From assembly GCA_945882095.1 (NCBI GenBank), contig CAMCWF010000017.1, positions 1 to 50,900 of the forward strand: a DNA stretch of 50,900 nucleotides, written 5' to 3'. Every line of letters begins with the position of its first letter. Positions within the stretch are counted from its first letter, which is position 1. Source of the stretch: Chryseobacterium gleum. Its GTDB lineage: Bacteria; Bacteroidota; Bacteroidia; Flavobacteriales_D; Crocinitomicaceae. Shown piece after piece: positions 28,321 through 39,454 of the stretch. A model generated the notes under the pieces. That model did not search any database and was not told the DNA's origin. It saw nothing but the letters and a program-made list of their open reading frames with translations. Position numbers and translations under genes: made by a program.

Positions 28321-28647
28321 ATGATCTACAAAGGCAATAACGCTGAAAAATCAACCATTACAAGAGATGTAATTAGGTTGGAAGAGAAAACAGGAAACAT
28401 CTACCAATCTTTGGTAGCCATCTCCAAAAGATCTAACCAGATAAGTGTCCAAATCAAAGAAGAATTGAATCAGAAATTGCAAGAATTTGCTACATCTTCA
28501 GATAACTTAGAAGAAGTTTTCGAAAACAGAGAGCAAATTGAAATTTCTAAGCATTACGAAAAAATGCCAAAATCTACAGCAATCGCTACACAAGAGTTGT
28601 TGGAGGATCAAATTTACATGCGCAATCCGGACGAGGATACTGAGTAA
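28321..28647 (+). CDS. rpoZ: DNA-directed RNA polymerase omega subunit (Bacteroidota type, Rpb6-like)
   Basis: 108 residues. The fold signature NIYQSLVAISKRSNQIS matches the region of omega/Rpb6 that packs on the beta' C-terminus, and TAIATQELLEDQIYMRNPD matches the conserved C-terminal part of the Bacteroidota form. It helps assembly and stability of RNA polymerase. Its stop overlaps the coaBC start by one base (TAATG), so translation is coupled. The family is divergent from E. coli RpoZ, so naming rests on pattern and on the conserved bamD-rpoZ-coaBC order. Confidence 0.85.
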   Translation: MIYKGNNAEKSTITRDVIRLEEKTGNIYQSLVAISKRSNQISVQIKEELNQKLQEFATSSDNLEEVFENREQIEISKHYEKMPKSTAIATQELLEDQIYMRNPDEDTE

Positions 28648-29834
28648 TGAACGTTTTAATTGGGATCACCGCTGGCATTGCCGCGTACAAAATTCCATTC
28701 TTAATCAGAAGTTTTAGCAAAGCAGGAATGGATGTGAAATGCATCATGACACCTGATTCCGTTGACTTTTTAAGTCCATTGGTGGTATCTACACTTTCCA
28801 AAAATCCCGTTGGTATTTCGTTTTGGAACAAAGATTCCGGCGAATGGGCGAACCACGTAGCCTATGGCGAATGGGCCGATGTTTTTGTCATTGCCCCTTG
28901 CACCGCAAACACCCTACACAAAATGGCTTCCGGAGCTTGTGATAATCTACTGTTGGCTACTTATCTTTCCATGAGAAGAAAAACAATCATTGTCCCTGCA
29001 ATGGATTTAGACATGTATCAACACCCTTCTGTGCGACGGAACATGGACCAAGTCACAACAGATGGCGTCACCATCATACCCTCTACGCATGGCGAATTGG
29101 CAAGTGGACTTGTTGGAGAAGGCCGAATGGAAGAACCCGAGAAAATTTTTGAATTCGTAATGGACTTCTGTAAGGTTGCTCAAGATTTTTCAGGAACCAC
29201 TGCCATGGTAACTGCAGGCCCCACTTTCGAACCCATCGACCCCGTACGTTACATTGGAAACCATTCCTCTGGAAAAATGGGGTTTGCACTGGCAGAGGCC
29301 TTGGCGGAACGTGGCGCAAAGGTGATTTTAATCGCCGGACCTAATTCGTTGAATGTTGAAAACAAAAACATTCAATTGGTATCCATTGTCACTGCAGACG
29401 AAATGCTGAAGGAAGTGCAATTGGTTTGGGATTCAGTTGATGTGGGAATCTTTGCAGCGGCGGTTTCGGATTTTAAACCAAAACACCTTTCAACCCAAAA
29501 AATCAAGAAAGGCGACGTTCCGTTTACGTTAGAATGGGAACAAAATCCAGATATTTTGGCATGGGCAGGAACGCATAAAAAAGGGAATCAATTCATTGTT
29601 GGATTTGCGCTCGAAACCGAAAACGAAGAGGTAAATGCATTGGAAAAATTGAAAAAGAAAATGGCTTCTTGTATCGTTTTGAATTCCTTTCAAGAAAGTA
29701 ACCCGGTTTTCAATGCGGATTACAATAAAGTTACTATATTCGATGAGTCTGGAAATAGAAGCGAATTGCCACTTCTTCGGAAAAACGAGCTCGCAAATGA
29801 AATTTTAGACCGTATCAAAAATCAAAGAAAATGA
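28647..29834 (+). CDS. coaBC: Bifunctional phosphopantothenoylcysteine decarboxylase / phosphopantothenate-cysteine ligase
   Basis: 395 residues; makes phosphopantetheine for coenzyme A from phosphopantothenate, cysteine and CTP, then decarboxylates. The N-terminal CoaC flavoprotein domain (about 1-180) has GITAGIAAYK and APCTANTLHKMASGACDNLL. The catalytic His of the family is in the WANHVAYG segment, and the substrate-recognition PAMDLDMYQHPSVRRN is present. The C-terminal CoaB domain (about 185-395) has TAGPTFEPIDPVRYIGNHSSGKMG, AAAVSDFKP and KIKK for CTP and acyl-phosphate chemistry. Both parts look intact. It overlaps the DUF4835 gene by 4 bp. Confidence 0.95.
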   Translation: MNVLIGITAGIAAYKIPFLIRSFSKAGMDVKCIMTPDSVDFLSPLVVSTLSKNPVGISFWNKDSGEWANHVAYGEWADVFVIAPCTANTLHKMASGACDNLLLATYLSMRRKTIIVPAMDLDMYQHPSVRRNMDQVTTDGVTIIPSTHGELASGLVGEGRMEEPEKIFEFVMDFCKVAQDFSGTTAMVTAGPTFEPIDPVRYIGNHSSGKMGFALAEALAERGAKVILIAGPNSLNVENKNIQLVSIVTADEMLKEVQLVWDSVDVGIFAAAVSDFKPKHLSTQKIKKGDVPFTLEWEQNPDILAWAGTHKKGNQFIVGFALETENEEVNALEKLKKKMASCIVLNSFQESNPVFNADYNKVTIFDESGNRSELPLLRKNELANEILDRIKNQRK

Positions 29835-30733
29835 AGCGATTGTTTCTTGTTGTAAGTTGTTTTCTTTCTGTGATTGGTTTTTCCCAAGAATTGAACTGCA
29901 AGGTTACCATCATCAAGGAAGCGAGTCTTGAAGTCAACAGTACCGAGTTGGAAATTTTCAAGGAATTAGAGCAAATCATCACAGACATGATGAACAATAC
30001 GCAGTGGACCAAAGATCCTTTTAAAACCGAGGAACGAATCAACTGTAATTTGCAGTTACAAATTAATAAAATACCATCCCCGGGGACGTATGGAGGGGCT
30101 ATACAAATCCAATGCACCCGCCCTGTATTTAATTCCAATTACAACACTTTGCTGTTTAATTTTAGAGATGAAGACCTTGCGTTTACATTTTCTAGGAATA
30201 CCTTGGTAACCTACACGCCCAATCAATTTAGGGATAACCTTTCCTCCATTCTTGCCTTTTACGCCTATTTCATCATAGGAATGGATTACGATTCTTTCTC
30301 TTCTAAAGGAGGAACCAAATATTTCAACGAGTGTCAACAAATTGTTTCCAACGCACAGAATTCTGGGGCGCCTGGATGGAAATCAAATGAACAAGGAAAA
30401 AGAAACCGGTTTTGGTTGGTTGACAACATTCTGCAACAAGCGTTCGAACCCTTACGGGAATGCAGTTATAGCTATCACCGAAAAGGAATGGATGTGATGT
30501 TTGACGATAAAGTGAAAAGCAAAAAAGCACTCTATGATGCGCTTTCTAAACTATCTCCTGTCGTACTTGTTCGTCCCAACTCACCCAATGTTGTCAACTA
30601 TCTTCTTTGCAAACGAGACGAGCTCAAAAGCATCTTGTCCGATTCAGAATTGAAAGAAAAAACAGATTTTGTGTCCTTGCTTAAGAAACTAGACCCTTCC
30701 AATTCTTCTAAATATCAGGAAATCCTAGAATAA
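29831..30733 (+). CDS. DUF4835 family secreted protein
   Basis: 300 residues, signal peptide about 1-18 (IGFSQ). The start ELNCKVTI, the TQWTKDPFKTEERINCNLQLQI motif and the repeated GRPVYN-like CTRPVFNSNYNT segment are the marks of this Bacteroidota family, nearly always found between coaBC and recN. It probably resides in the periplasm or on the outer membrane. Function is not known, and I see no catalytic motif. Its two early cysteines could form a disulfide. ATGA overlap with coaBC; the recN ATG follows its stop directly. Confidence 0.88.
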   Translation: MKRLFLVVSCFLSVIGFSQELNCKVTIIKEASLEVNSTELEIFKELEQIITDMMNNTQWTKDPFKTEERINCNLQLQINKIPSPGTYGGAIQIQCTRPVFNSNYNTLLFNFRDEDLAFTFSRNTLVTYTPNQFRDNLSSILAFYAYFIIGMDYDSFSSKGGTKYFNECQQIVSNAQNSGAPGWKSNEQGKRNRFWLVDNILQQAFEPLRECSYSYHRKGMDVMFDDKVKSKKALYDALSKLSPVVLVRPNSPNVVNYLLCKRDELKSILSDSELKEKTDFVSLLKKLDPSNSSKYQEILE

Positions 30734-32380
30734 ATGCTACGGAAGCTTTCCATTCAAAATTTCATACTTATTGACACCCTCGAACTCGATTTCGCGGAAA
30801 ATTTCACATCCATCACAGGAGAAACGGGTTCAGGGAAATCCATTTTGCTCGGAGCGCTTAATTTGATCAAGGGTGACCGAGCTGATTACAATGTCATCGG
30901 TCCCAATGGCGACAAAAGCATTGTGGAAGCACATTTTGATATGCCTTCGGATTTAACATCCATTTTTGAAGAGTTGGACCTTGAAATTTGGGAGGAATTA
31001 ATCCTACGGAGGGAAATTCAAAAAAATGGAAAATCTCGGTCTTTTGTGAATGACACCCCTGTCAACTTGCAACAACTCAAAGAGATATCACAGCATTTAA
31101 TGGCCATCCATTCCCAGTACAACACTTTAGAGCTTAAGGAAAAAAATTACCAATTGTTTTTATTGGATGTATTGGCAGGCACAATAACCCTCGCAAACAA
31201 GTTTAAGACCGATTTTTTATCTCATAAAAACACCCTTCGGGAAATCAACCAATTAAAGACACAGTTGGACATTGACATGGCCAAACAAGATTACGAATCC
31301 TTTGTATTGGCAGAAATTCAAGCGTTGGATCTAGACAATACCTCGTATTCATCCTTGGAAGCGCAGTTAAATTTTCAAGAAAAACGGAAGGAATTACTTG
31401 GTCTCTGCCTCGATCTTTATGATTTTACAGAACACGAATCGAATGCCTCACTCCCTGGACTCAAAGCAAATCTTTCAAAATTGATTTCCCATGACGCAGA
31501 TTACGCTTTTCTGCTTCAATATGTTGAAACCATTCAAACTGCGTTGAAGGAAATCGCATATCTGACAGCAAAGAAAATTGATGTGTATTCCGAGACTAAC
31601 CAAGAAGTTGGTCAACTGCTCTCCAGTGTAGATGACTACAATCGTTTGCTGAACAAGCATCGGATGCAAAATCAAGATGAATTAAAGGCCTTAAAAAACA
31701 CACTTGAAAACAATCGTTCAGGCATTCATGACCTAACTGAAAAAATAGCGCAATTAGAAGCATTAAGTCTTGAAACAAGCAAAACACTTCAGTTAGATGC
31801 AAAAACGCTTAACACAGCACGGGAAGCAGCGCTCCAGGTCATTCATGACGATTTCAGTACCAACTTGAACTCCCTTAAACTGAAGGATGCTAAACTCACA
31901 TTTCACCTGTCGCCAATCGATACGTTAAATGAAAGCGGCGGGGTTGAAATGCAATTGCTTTTTTCGGCAAATCAAGGCGTATCGCCTGTACCCATCGAAA
32001 AGGCAGCGAGTGGGGGAGAGCTTTCTCGTGTGATGTTGGTGTTACAGAAAATCGTTTCTCAAAAACTCAGTCTCCCCAGTATTTTATTCGACGAAGTTGA
32101 CACCGGTGTTTCTGGAGATGTTGCGGAGAAAATGGGAATCATGTTGTATGAGATGGGTAAGAATCGACAACTTTTCGCCATCACCCATTTGCCTCAAGTG
32201 GCTGCACAGGCGGAGCATCAATTTAAAGTGATCAAAACCCAAGTGGGTGGAAAAACCAATACACAGGTAATTTCCCTTTCATCCGAAGAAAGAATCCATG
32301 AAATCGCGAGGTTGATGAGTGGTGAAATCGTCACCCAAGAAGCTGTAAGCGCAGCAAAATCCCTCATGAGAAACACATGA
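30734..32380 (+). CDS. recN: DNA repair ATPase RecN
   Basis: 548 residues, an SMC-like ATPase for double-strand-break repair that helps hold broken DNA ends together. Walker A GETGSGKS at about 30-37 and the signature ASGGELSRVMLVLQ (about 425) are present. Walker B is FDEVDTGVSG, followed by the conserved ITHLPQVAAQAEHQFKV. The middle (about 150-370) is a coiled coil (long charged helices such as EINQLKTQLDIDMAKQ). Length agrees with E. coli RecN (553). No gap to DUF4835 and an ATGA overlap with the GSCFA gene. Confidence 0.95.
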   Translation: MLRKLSIQNFILIDTLELDFAENFTSITGETGSGKSILLGALNLIKGDRADYNVIGPNGDKSIVEAHFDMPSDLTSIFEELDLEIWEELILRREIQKNGKSRSFVNDTPVNLQQLKEISQHLMAIHSQYNTLELKEKNYQLFLLDVLAGTITLANKFKTDFLSHKNTLREINQLKTQLDIDMAKQDYESFVLAEIQALDLDNTSYSSLEAQLNFQEKRKELLGLCLDLYDFTEHESNASLPGLKANLSKLISHDADYAFLLQYVETIQTALKEIAYLTAKKIDVYSETNQEVGQLLSSVDDYNRLLNKHRMQNQDELKALKNTLENNRSGIHDLTEKIAQLEALSLETSKTLQLDAKTLNTAREAALQVIHDDFSTNLNSLKLKDAKLTFHLSPIDTLNESGGVEMQLLFSANQGVSPVPIEKAASGGELSRVMLVLQKIVSQKLSLPSILFDEVDTGVSGDVAEKMGIMLYEMGKNRQLFAITHLPQVAAQAEHQFKVIKTQVGGKTNTQVISLSSEERIHEIARLMSGEIVTQEAVSAAKSLMRNT

Positions 32381-33324
32381 ATTATGAGCGCTTCTTTACC
32401 CAGGTAAAAGACCCTACGGTCTTTGAAAAATTCGATTTTTCACATTCCTATGGTTTTATTGGAAGCTGTTTTTCAGACCATATTTTTCATAAATTCAAAC
32501 ACTGCGGGCTGACGGCTTGGCAATCTCCTTTTGGAACTACATACAATCCGTTGTCTATTGAATTTCAAATAGATAGCTTATTAAACTTAGATAAAAAATA
32601 CACTTATTTTCAAGCTGAATCTGAAGTTTTTTCTTGGGAAACCTCACATCTTCTAACCGATAGGTCAGAGGTAAATCTGGCCAAAACCCTGATGGATTTA
32701 CGTAAAGCCACCCGCACAGCGTTGTTAAAAACGAATGTGCTTTTCATTACGCTGGGAACGGCAAATGCGTTTGAATTGGTTTCGAGTGGACAGGTGGTTG
32801 CCAATTGTCACAAACAGCCCGATTCACTTTTCAAGAAAACGATGCTGCCCATCGAGGATATGTACCGATCATTTGCAGCGCTTATTTTCAAGTTAAAGGA
32901 AGTTTGTCCGAATTTAACCGTAGTGCTTACCGTAAGCCCTGTTAGACATATCAGAGGGGGATTGATTGAGAACAGTAGGAGTAAGGCAAGACTTATTGAG
33001 TTATGCCATCGGTTGGTGGAGGATACGGATTGTTCGTATCTACCCGTTTATGAATGGGTTATTGATGAATTGCGCGACTATCGATTTTTTGAGGCCGATG
33101 GTCTTCATCCCAACGCTCAAGCCGTTGATTTTGTGTATGAAAAAATGATGGGATTGTTTTTTGAGAAGAAGACACAAGATGCTTTCAAAGAAATTGACGC
33201 TTACAGAAAAATGCAGCAGCATCGACCGTTTTCCGCGAAGAACAGCGAAGAATTTCAACGATTTGAAAAGAAGGTAGAAACCAAAAAAGCAGAAATCGAA
33301 AGTAAATTCGGGGTCCTTTTGTGA
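32377..33324 (+). CDS. GSCFA domain protein
   Basis: 315 residues. The motif FIGSCFSDHI at about 29-38 is the GSCFA signature. Other motifs are WQSPFGTTYNPLSI, LFITLGTANAFEL and VVLTVSPVRHIRGGLIENSRSK, with a C-terminal YFEADGLHPNAQA-like block (FFEADGLHPNAQAVDFV). GSCFA proteins are SGNH-hydrolase-like: the Ser of GSCF and the Asp/His of DGLHP would be the catalytic pair, suggesting an esterase or acyl-transfer activity, but the substrate is not known. Last gene of the operon; its TGA directly abuts the TAA of the convergent T9SS protein gene, with no terminator between. Confidence 0.88.
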   Translation: MNYERFFTQVKDPTVFEKFDFSHSYGFIGSCFSDHIFHKFKHCGLTAWQSPFGTTYNPLSIEFQIDSLLNLDKKYTYFQAESEVFSWETSHLLTDRSEVNLAKTLMDLRKATRTALLKTNVLFITLGTANAFELVSSGQVVANCHKQPDSLFKKTMLPIEDMYRSFAALIFKLKEVCPNLTVVLTVSPVRHIRGGLIENSRSKARLIELCHRLVEDTDCSYLPVYEWVIDELRDYRFFEADGLHPNAQAVDFVYEKMMGLFFEKKTQDAFKEIDAYRKMQQHRPFSAKNSEEFQRFEKKVETKKAEIESKFGVLL

Positions 33325-34119
33325 TTAATTCTTAACGAATTTTAAAGGAGAAAGGGTTGCATTCGCGAAGCGTATAATGTACGTCCCTGCGGCCCATGAT
33401 GTCACATCGAATTGATTGGAATCGCCTGAAAACATTAAGTTTCCTGTAAGGTCTAAAACATCGTATTGTGTGTTTACCGGCATTTGCGATACATGCACAA
33501 AATCAGATGTAGGATTTGGGTAGAGCGTGGCTTTTATGGGGGCTTGTTCAACTACGGAAGTATTGTCTAACGACCTTACTTGAATGTCATCTACATACAA
33601 CTTAAAGCCATCAAATGTTCTGAGAACGAAAGCAATGAATACATTTTGATTGTCGAATCCCTTTTGGGTTAAATTCACTTCCCTGCTTTCCCATTCAAAG
33701 TTCTCAGCCGAAACAAAGAACAAAGTATCCACAAAGCTTGCGGTATGTGCATCTGTAGTAGAGATCAATACATAATACCCATCCAAGTATGAAGCGTCTT
33801 GTGATTTCGCATTCCAAGTAAGGTAATTACCGAAAGCGCCTAATGAAATGCTTGGCGTGATTAACCAATGGTTTGCGGTGTCGGATGTTGTGAAAAAAGA
33901 CGTTGACGCGGCAACGGTATCCATAGGGTTTTCAGGGTCCGTTACAGAAATCCAAGGTTGCGTAAATTCAGCTACCTGAAGGCTTGGCGTATTTTGACCT
34001 AAATCGAACATGGTAAAAGCAACGGGAATTCCTTGCTGAAAATCTTCGTTGAAGATCACATTTCCTTGGGCGAAGCATCCGGAAGTGAAAGATAGAAAAA
34101 GGACAATGAACATGCGCAT
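33325..34119 (-). CDS. Small T9SS-secreted choice-of-anchor J / cleaved-adhesin-like protein
   Basis: 264 residues. Signal peptide about 1-17 (SGCFAQ). Then a jelly-roll domain (about 20-180) of the choice-of-anchor J (cleaved adhesin) type: FNEDFQQGIPVAFTMFD, NHWLITPSISLG, LTWNAKSQD, and FVLRTFDGFKLYVDDIQV. The C-terminal T9SS type A sorting domain (about 190-264) has LYPNPTSDFV and GTYIIRFAN. The domain binds carbohydrate or protein ligands in some proteins; no enzyme activity is predicted. An upstream ATG at 34134 lies inside the promoter box, so the start is placed at the ATG at 34119 (the one at 34113 is also possible). Confidence 0.85.
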   Translation of the reverse strand: MRMFIVLFLSFTSGCFAQGNVIFNEDFQQGIPVAFTMFDLGQNTPSLQVAEFTQPWISVTDPENPMDTVAASTSFFTTSDTANHWLITPSISLGAFGNYLTWNAKSQDASYLDGYYVLISTTDAHTASFVDTLFFVSAENFEWESREVNLTQKGFDNQNVFIAFVLRTFDGFKLYVDDIQVRSLDNTSVVEQAPIKATLYPNPTSDFVHVSQMPVNTQYDVLDLTGNLMFSGDSNQFDVTSWAAGTYIIRFANATLSPLKFVKN

Positions 34120-34123
34120 GTTG

Positions 34124-34131
34124 CAAAAGTA
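34124..34131 (-). promoter_or_regulatory. -7 box fused to the start of the choice-of-anchor J gene
   Basis: The minus strand reads TACTTTTGCAACATG. The TAnnTTTG box ends 4 nt before the ATG, so the transcript should begin at or next to the start codon. A TTG lies about 21 nt upstream. Confidence 0.65.
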
Positions 34132-34134
34132 CAT

Positions 34135-34599
34135 TTAATCCATTAAAAGAATCAATACATCCTTGAATTCTTGGTAAAATGCATCGAAAGCGATGAGCTT
34201 CTCCTTCAGAAATGCATAGATTTTCTTCCAATCTTCTTCATTATAGAAATCATATTGCCCTGATGCCCATTGAATTCTATTGAATAAAAATCCTTCTGGG
34301 GACACTACGTTTGGCGACCAAATCGTTGGCCATTGCATTGCTTTTTCGAGTACTACTTTCAATTCCAAACACTGGTCCCAAAAAAGTTCTCGAATGGAAT
34401 CGTCTTTCAATTGAATGTCATAATTCAAATAAGCGCCTGTTTCATCAGCATGGAGCCGTAAATAGACATGTTTTACCCCAGTAGGGTAGTTGAGCCATTT
34501 CACATTTTGCTTTTCCCTGCTGTTAAATTGACGTATTTCCTTTTTGAAACCGTCCCAAAAAAGTTGATTGAGTGCTTTTTTCTCCTCTTTCGAGTACAT
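34135..34599 (-). CDS. DUF4268 family protein
   Basis: 154 residues, no signal peptide, probably cytosolic. The start FWDGFKKEIRQF, the basic WLNYPTGVKHVYLRL strand, and WDQCLELKVVLEKAM...W match DUF4268, a domain also found fused to nuclease-like or methyltransferase-associated proteins. Alone it has no known activity. The start overlaps the transaldolase stop by one base (TAATG), so the two are translationally coupled. Confidence 0.82.
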   Translation of the reverse strand: MYSKEEKKALNQLFWDGFKKEIRQFNSREKQNVKWLNYPTGVKHVYLRLHADETGAYLNYDIQLKDDSIRELFWDQCLELKVVLEKAMQWPTIWSPNVVSPEGFLFNRIQWASGQYDFYNEEDWKKIYAFLKEKLIAFDAFYQEFKDVLILLMD

Positions 34600-35255
34600 T
34601 ATTTTTGCCCTTTCGCGTGGTCAGCCAAAAACTGTTGAAGTCCCAAGTCTGTAAGCGGGTGATTCGCCAAGGCCTTGATGGCGCTCAACGGTCCTGTCAT
34701 CACATCTGCGCCGATTTCTGCGCATTGTATGATGTGCATAGGGTGACGAATGGATGCGGCAAGAATTTGGGTATTAAAGGCGTAGTTGTCGTAAATGGTT
34801 CTGATTTGGGAAATCAAGGATAGACCATCTGAAGAAATGTCATCCAACCTTCCCAAGAAAGGGGAGAGGTAGGTCGCGCCTGCTTTCGCTGCTAATAAAG
34901 CTTGTCCAGCAGAAAAAACCAACGTGCAATTTGTCGGAATGCCTTTTTGAGAAAAGTATTTGATCGCTTTGATGCCTTCGGTGATCATCGGGATTTTCAC
35001 TACGATGTTCGGGTGTAATTCAGCCAAAGCTTCTCCTTCGCGAATCATGCCTGCCAAATCGGTTGAAATGACTTCCGCACTTACAGGTCCATCCACGATG
35101 TAACATATGTCAACATAGTGTTTCATGATGGCCGATTGAATCGTAATTCCTTCTTTTGCCATTAGGGATGGATTTGTGGTAACGCCATCTAAAATCCCCA
35201 AGTCATTGGCTTCTTTAATTTCGTCTAAATTCGCTGTGTCGATAAAAAATTTCAT
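34599..35255 (-). CDS. Transaldolase of the fructose-6-phosphate aldolase (FSA/TalC) subfamily
   Basis: 218 residues, the usual short-form length. It starts [16 protein letters not shown]; a frame extending to 35351 runs back into yidC and is rejected. Schiff-base lysine in NIVVKIPM (about residue 86). Other family motifs are [44 protein letters not shown] and [20 protein letters not shown]. It transfers dihydroxyacetone units in the pentose-phosphate pathway, or acts as an aldolase in some members. Only 4 bp separate it from yidC, so it is in the same transcript as pyrG-yidC. Confidence 0.92.
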   Translation of the reverse strand: MKFFIDTANLDEIKEANDLGILDGVTTNPSLMAKEGITIQSAIMKHYVDICYIVDGPVSAEVISTDLAGMIREGEALAELHPNIVVKIPMITEGIKAIKYFSQKGIPTNCTLVFSAGQALLAAKAGATYLSPFLGRLDDISSDGLSLISQIRTIYDNYAFNTQILAASIRHPMHIIQCAEIGADVMTGPLSAIKALANHPLTDLGLQQFLADHAKGQK

Positions 35256-35259
35256 AGGA

Positions 35260-37137
35260 TTATTTTTTCTTGTTTTTTTGAACTTCAATTGATTTACGTT
35301 GCATTTCTTCCAAACGCTCTTGAAATTTAGATTTCTTTTTTGGACCGGCATCGGTTTTAGCGCTCTGCTTTTTCGCCATCATTTTGACTTTCAACTTGTC
35401 TTCATTCACAAAGAATTTTTTGATCATCACCATGATTAGGATTGACATCAACGTGGAAATAAAGTAATAATAACTAAGTCCCGCCGAATAATCATTAAAG
35501 AAGAAAATCATCAACACCGGGAAGATGTACATCATTACCTTCATGTTTGGCATTCCCGGCTGGGTAGGCTGCTGAACGTTTCCACTGTTCATAAACGTAT
35601 AGAGCAAGGTTGTACCTGACATCAACAAAGTAAACAAACTCATGTGGTCACCATAAGGCCAAAGGTTAATACCAAAATCCCAAACGGAGTCAAAAGAGGA
35701 CAAATCTTCTGCCCAAAGAAAAGGTTGTTGACGCAATTCAAAGGAGGCGGGGAAGAAACGAAAGACGGCGATTAGAATGGGCATTTGAATCAACATCGGC
35801 ACACAGCCTGCAAGTGGACTTGCTCCAGATTCTTTATACAAACTCATCATTTCAGATTGTTTTTTCAAAGCTTGGTCTTTGTCGGGGTACTTTTTAGTAA
35901 TGTCTTCGATTTCCGGTTTAAGGATTCTCATCTTCACAGAGGAAACGAACATTTTCCATTGCACAGGCATCAAGAGCAATTTCAAAATCATGGTGAGAAA
36001 CAAGATGGCCAATCCAGCACCCACACCATTGTGAATTAAAAAGTCAAAAATCGGGTGTACTGCATACAGGTTGATCCAACGAAACAATCCCCATCCGTAA
36101 TTCAACATATCATCATAGTCCGCATGGAAGCTCAACAATTGCTTGTATTCATTTGACCCGAAGTACCAAAGACAAGTAGCCTTATTGTCGGGATTAAATT
36201 TCAAGGTAAACAAGGATTTCATCTCCTTGATGTGGGTATTGAATTTTTTCTGGCCCTCTTCAAAGTTTTTTACTTGTATGCTTCCTCTATCCTTCTTGAA
36301 TCCCAAAGTTGGATGTAGAATAGAAGAGAAATAACTTTGTTTGTAGGCTACCCAATTTACATCGTCGCTGATTTTATCGTAATCGTCAGAGGATTCACTT
36401 AGGTAATCAAAACCATCATTGGCTTGATCGTAGCATACCGTGGAAATTTTTCGTTGTTCTTTCAATTTTCGTTCGGTTCTGCGAAGACTAGCGGTCCACT
36501 TAAGTTGCGCTTTGGCTTTAGATGATGCAGAGAACCCGTTAAGCTGAATGTCATACTTCAGTTGATTTCCTTTGTCCAATGCATAAGAAATCACGATGGA
36601 TTTTTCTTTTTGGGTAGGAGAGGAAAGGTCGTAGGTAAAAGTGAATCCATTTCCCTTTCTTTTGGCTGTAAAAACTTTATTCTCGGTAGATACAATGCCG
36701 TTTTCCGTTGGAATGATTAGGTAATTCTGGGCATCTCCTTGTTTGAATAAGCACAGAGAATTGTCCTTTTTGTTGACGTAATCATCGTATGATTTGTATT
36801 TTTTCAAATAAACCTTACTGACCATCGCACCTTTGTTGTTCAAGGTAACGTGTAGGTTCTCATTTTGAAGCACAAAATCTTGGGTTTCAACACCTACCAC
36901 AGGCATTGGGTATGTTGTGGTTTTTTTGGAAACAAAGGTTGGGTTAACCGCTGCGGCCTTGTCTTTTCCCACCTTGTTTTTCTCTGGGGAAGCTTTGGCT
37001 TGTTTCTTAGGTTCTACGGAGGCTTCCGAATTCGTTTTAGCGGTTTGTTTCGGGTTTACCTTAGGCTGATTAAAGACGGTGAAAAGCGTTAATGCAAGAC
37101 CAATCAAGACCAATCCAATCGTGGTATTCTTATCCAT
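35260..37137 (-). CDS. yidC: Membrane protein insertase YidC
   Basis: 625 residues. N-terminal transmembrane segment (about 6-23). A lysine/alanine-rich linker follows, then a large periplasmic beta domain (about 70-345). The conserved insertase core is at about 365-585: [57 protein letters not shown] and [21 protein letters not shown] positively charged cytoplasmic tail ends the protein and may bind the ribosome. It inserts and folds inner-membrane proteins with or without SecYEG. Its ATG directly follows the pyrG TAA. Confidence 0.96.
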   Translation of the reverse strand: MDKNTTIGLVLIGLALTLFTVFNQPKVNPKQTAKTNSEASVEPKKQAKASPEKNKVGKDKAAAVNPTFVSKKTTTYPMPVVGVETQDFVLQNENLHVTLNNKGAMVSKVYLKKYKSYDDYVNKKDNSLCLFKQGDAQNYLIIPTENGIVSTENKVFTAKRKGNGFTFTYDLSSPTQKEKSIVISYALDKGNQLKYDIQLNGFSASSKAKAQLKWTASLRRTERKLKEQRKISTVCYDQANDGFDYLSESSDDYDKISDDVNWVAYKQSYFSSILHPTLGFKKDRGSIQVKNFEEGQKKFNTHIKEMKSLFTLKFNPDNKATCLWYFGSNEYKQLLSFHADYDDMLNYGWGLFRWINLYAVHPIFDFLIHNGVGAGLAILFLTMILKLLLMPVQWKMFVSSVKMRILKPEIEDITKKYPDKDQALKKQSEMMSLYKESGASPLAGCVPMLIQMPILIAVFRFFPASFELRQQPFLWAEDLSSFDSVWDFGINLWPYGDHMSLFTLLMSGTTLLYTFMNSGNVQQPTQPGMPNMKVMMYIFPVLMIFFFNDYSAGLSYYYFISTLMSILIMVMIKKFFVNEDKLKVKMMAKKQSAKTDAGPKKKSKFQERLEEMQRKSIEVQKNKKK

Positions 37138-38757
<1,620 letters not shown>

Positions 38758-38767
38758 CTACGGGTGT

Positions 38768-38775
38768 CAAAATTA
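38768..38775 (-). promoter_or_regulatory. -7 promoter box of pyrG
   Basis: The minus strand reads TAATTTTG (perfect TAnnTTTG) about 20 nt before the pyrG ATG. A second match, TAGCTTTG, at 38811-38818 overlaps the stop codon of the upstream gene and could be an alternative distal start. Confidence 0.5.
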
Positions 38776-38815
38776 CAAGAAGTAAATGAATTGAGGACAT
38801 AAAAAGTTAGCAAAG

Positions 38816-39409
38816 CTATTTTTTTTCCTTCCAGGTGAGGTAATTTTCGACATGTTGCGGTCGATTTACTTCGATTTCTGTTAACGGTTCAACCTCCCTA
38901 AGGCTTTCGAAACAAACGGCAGGCAAGGATTGATACAAGTGCGTACCTTCCGTTTTCCAAGAAATCATCTCCTCGGAAAGTGTTTTGATTATTTTCCCGG
39001 GATTGCCTGCAAACAAGACATTTTCGGGTACTTCTTCGCTCGATTTCACAAAACTCAAGGCACCCACAATGCTGTTTTTACCGATAACGGCACCATCCAT
39101 GACTACTGCGTTCATACCAATCATGCAATTTTCCTTGAGATTCGCGCCATGAACGATGGATCCATGCCCCATGTGTGCGCCGGATTCAAAACAAATGGAT
39201 TTGCCAGGAAACATATGCACCACACAATTTTCTTGGACATTGCATCCTTTTTTTAGGTGTATTTGTCCCCAATCCCCACGAATGGCAGCGCCTGGACCGA
39301 TGTAACAATCCGCTTCGATGATCACATCGCCGACAATACTCGCTGTAGGATGAATGAAACTTGTCGGATCTATCACTGGAATGAAACCATTAAAAGCATA
39401 AATAGGCAT
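38816..39409 (-). CDS. Gamma-carbonic-anhydrase / PaaY-like left-handed beta-helix protein
   Basis: 197 residues. Hexapeptide repeats (about 15-145) form a left-handed beta-helix. Metal-binding histidines typical of the gamma-CA family are seen in VVHMFPGKS, AHMGHG and SIVHGA. A C-terminal helical tail follows FAGNPGKIIKTLSEE. Gamma-CA/PaaY homologues are zinc or iron trimers with carbonic anhydrase or acyl-CoA thioesterase activity; which one applies here cannot be told. The long tail (about 150-197) resembles the PaaY branch. Divergent from the rhodanese gene, with back-to-back promoter boxes. Confidence 0.85.
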   Translation of the reverse strand: MPIYAFNGFIPVIDPTSFIHPTASIVGDVIIEADCYIGPGAAIRGDWGQIHLKKGCNVQENCVVHMFPGKSICFESGAHMGHGSIVHGANLKENCMIGMNAVVMDGAVIGKNSIVGALSFVKSSEEVPENVLFAGNPGKIIKTLSEEMISWKTEGTHLYQSLPAVCFESLREVEPLTEIEVNRPQHVENYLTWKEKK

Positions 39410-39438
39410 AATTTTCAGTTATGTAGAATGAATTTGGG

Positions 39439-39446
39439 TAAATTTG
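39439..39446 (+). promoter_or_regulatory. -7 box of the rhodanese gene
   Basis: TAAATTTG, a perfect consensus, ends 14 nt before the rhodanese ATG. It abuts a reverse box on the other strand at 39447-39454. Confidence 0.6.
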
Positions 39447-39454
39447 CAAAAATA
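39447..39454 (-). promoter_or_regulatory. -7 box of the gamma-CA-like gene
   Basis: The minus strand reads TATTTTTG, a perfect TAnnTTTG, giving a leader of about 34 nt before the ATG at 39409. Directly next to the plus-strand box at 39439-39446. Confidence 0.5.

Noticed and set aside
35256..35351. Upstream extension of transaldolase into yidC
   Set aside because: It overlaps the yidC 3' end. The family's usual start MKFFIDTA is at 35255.
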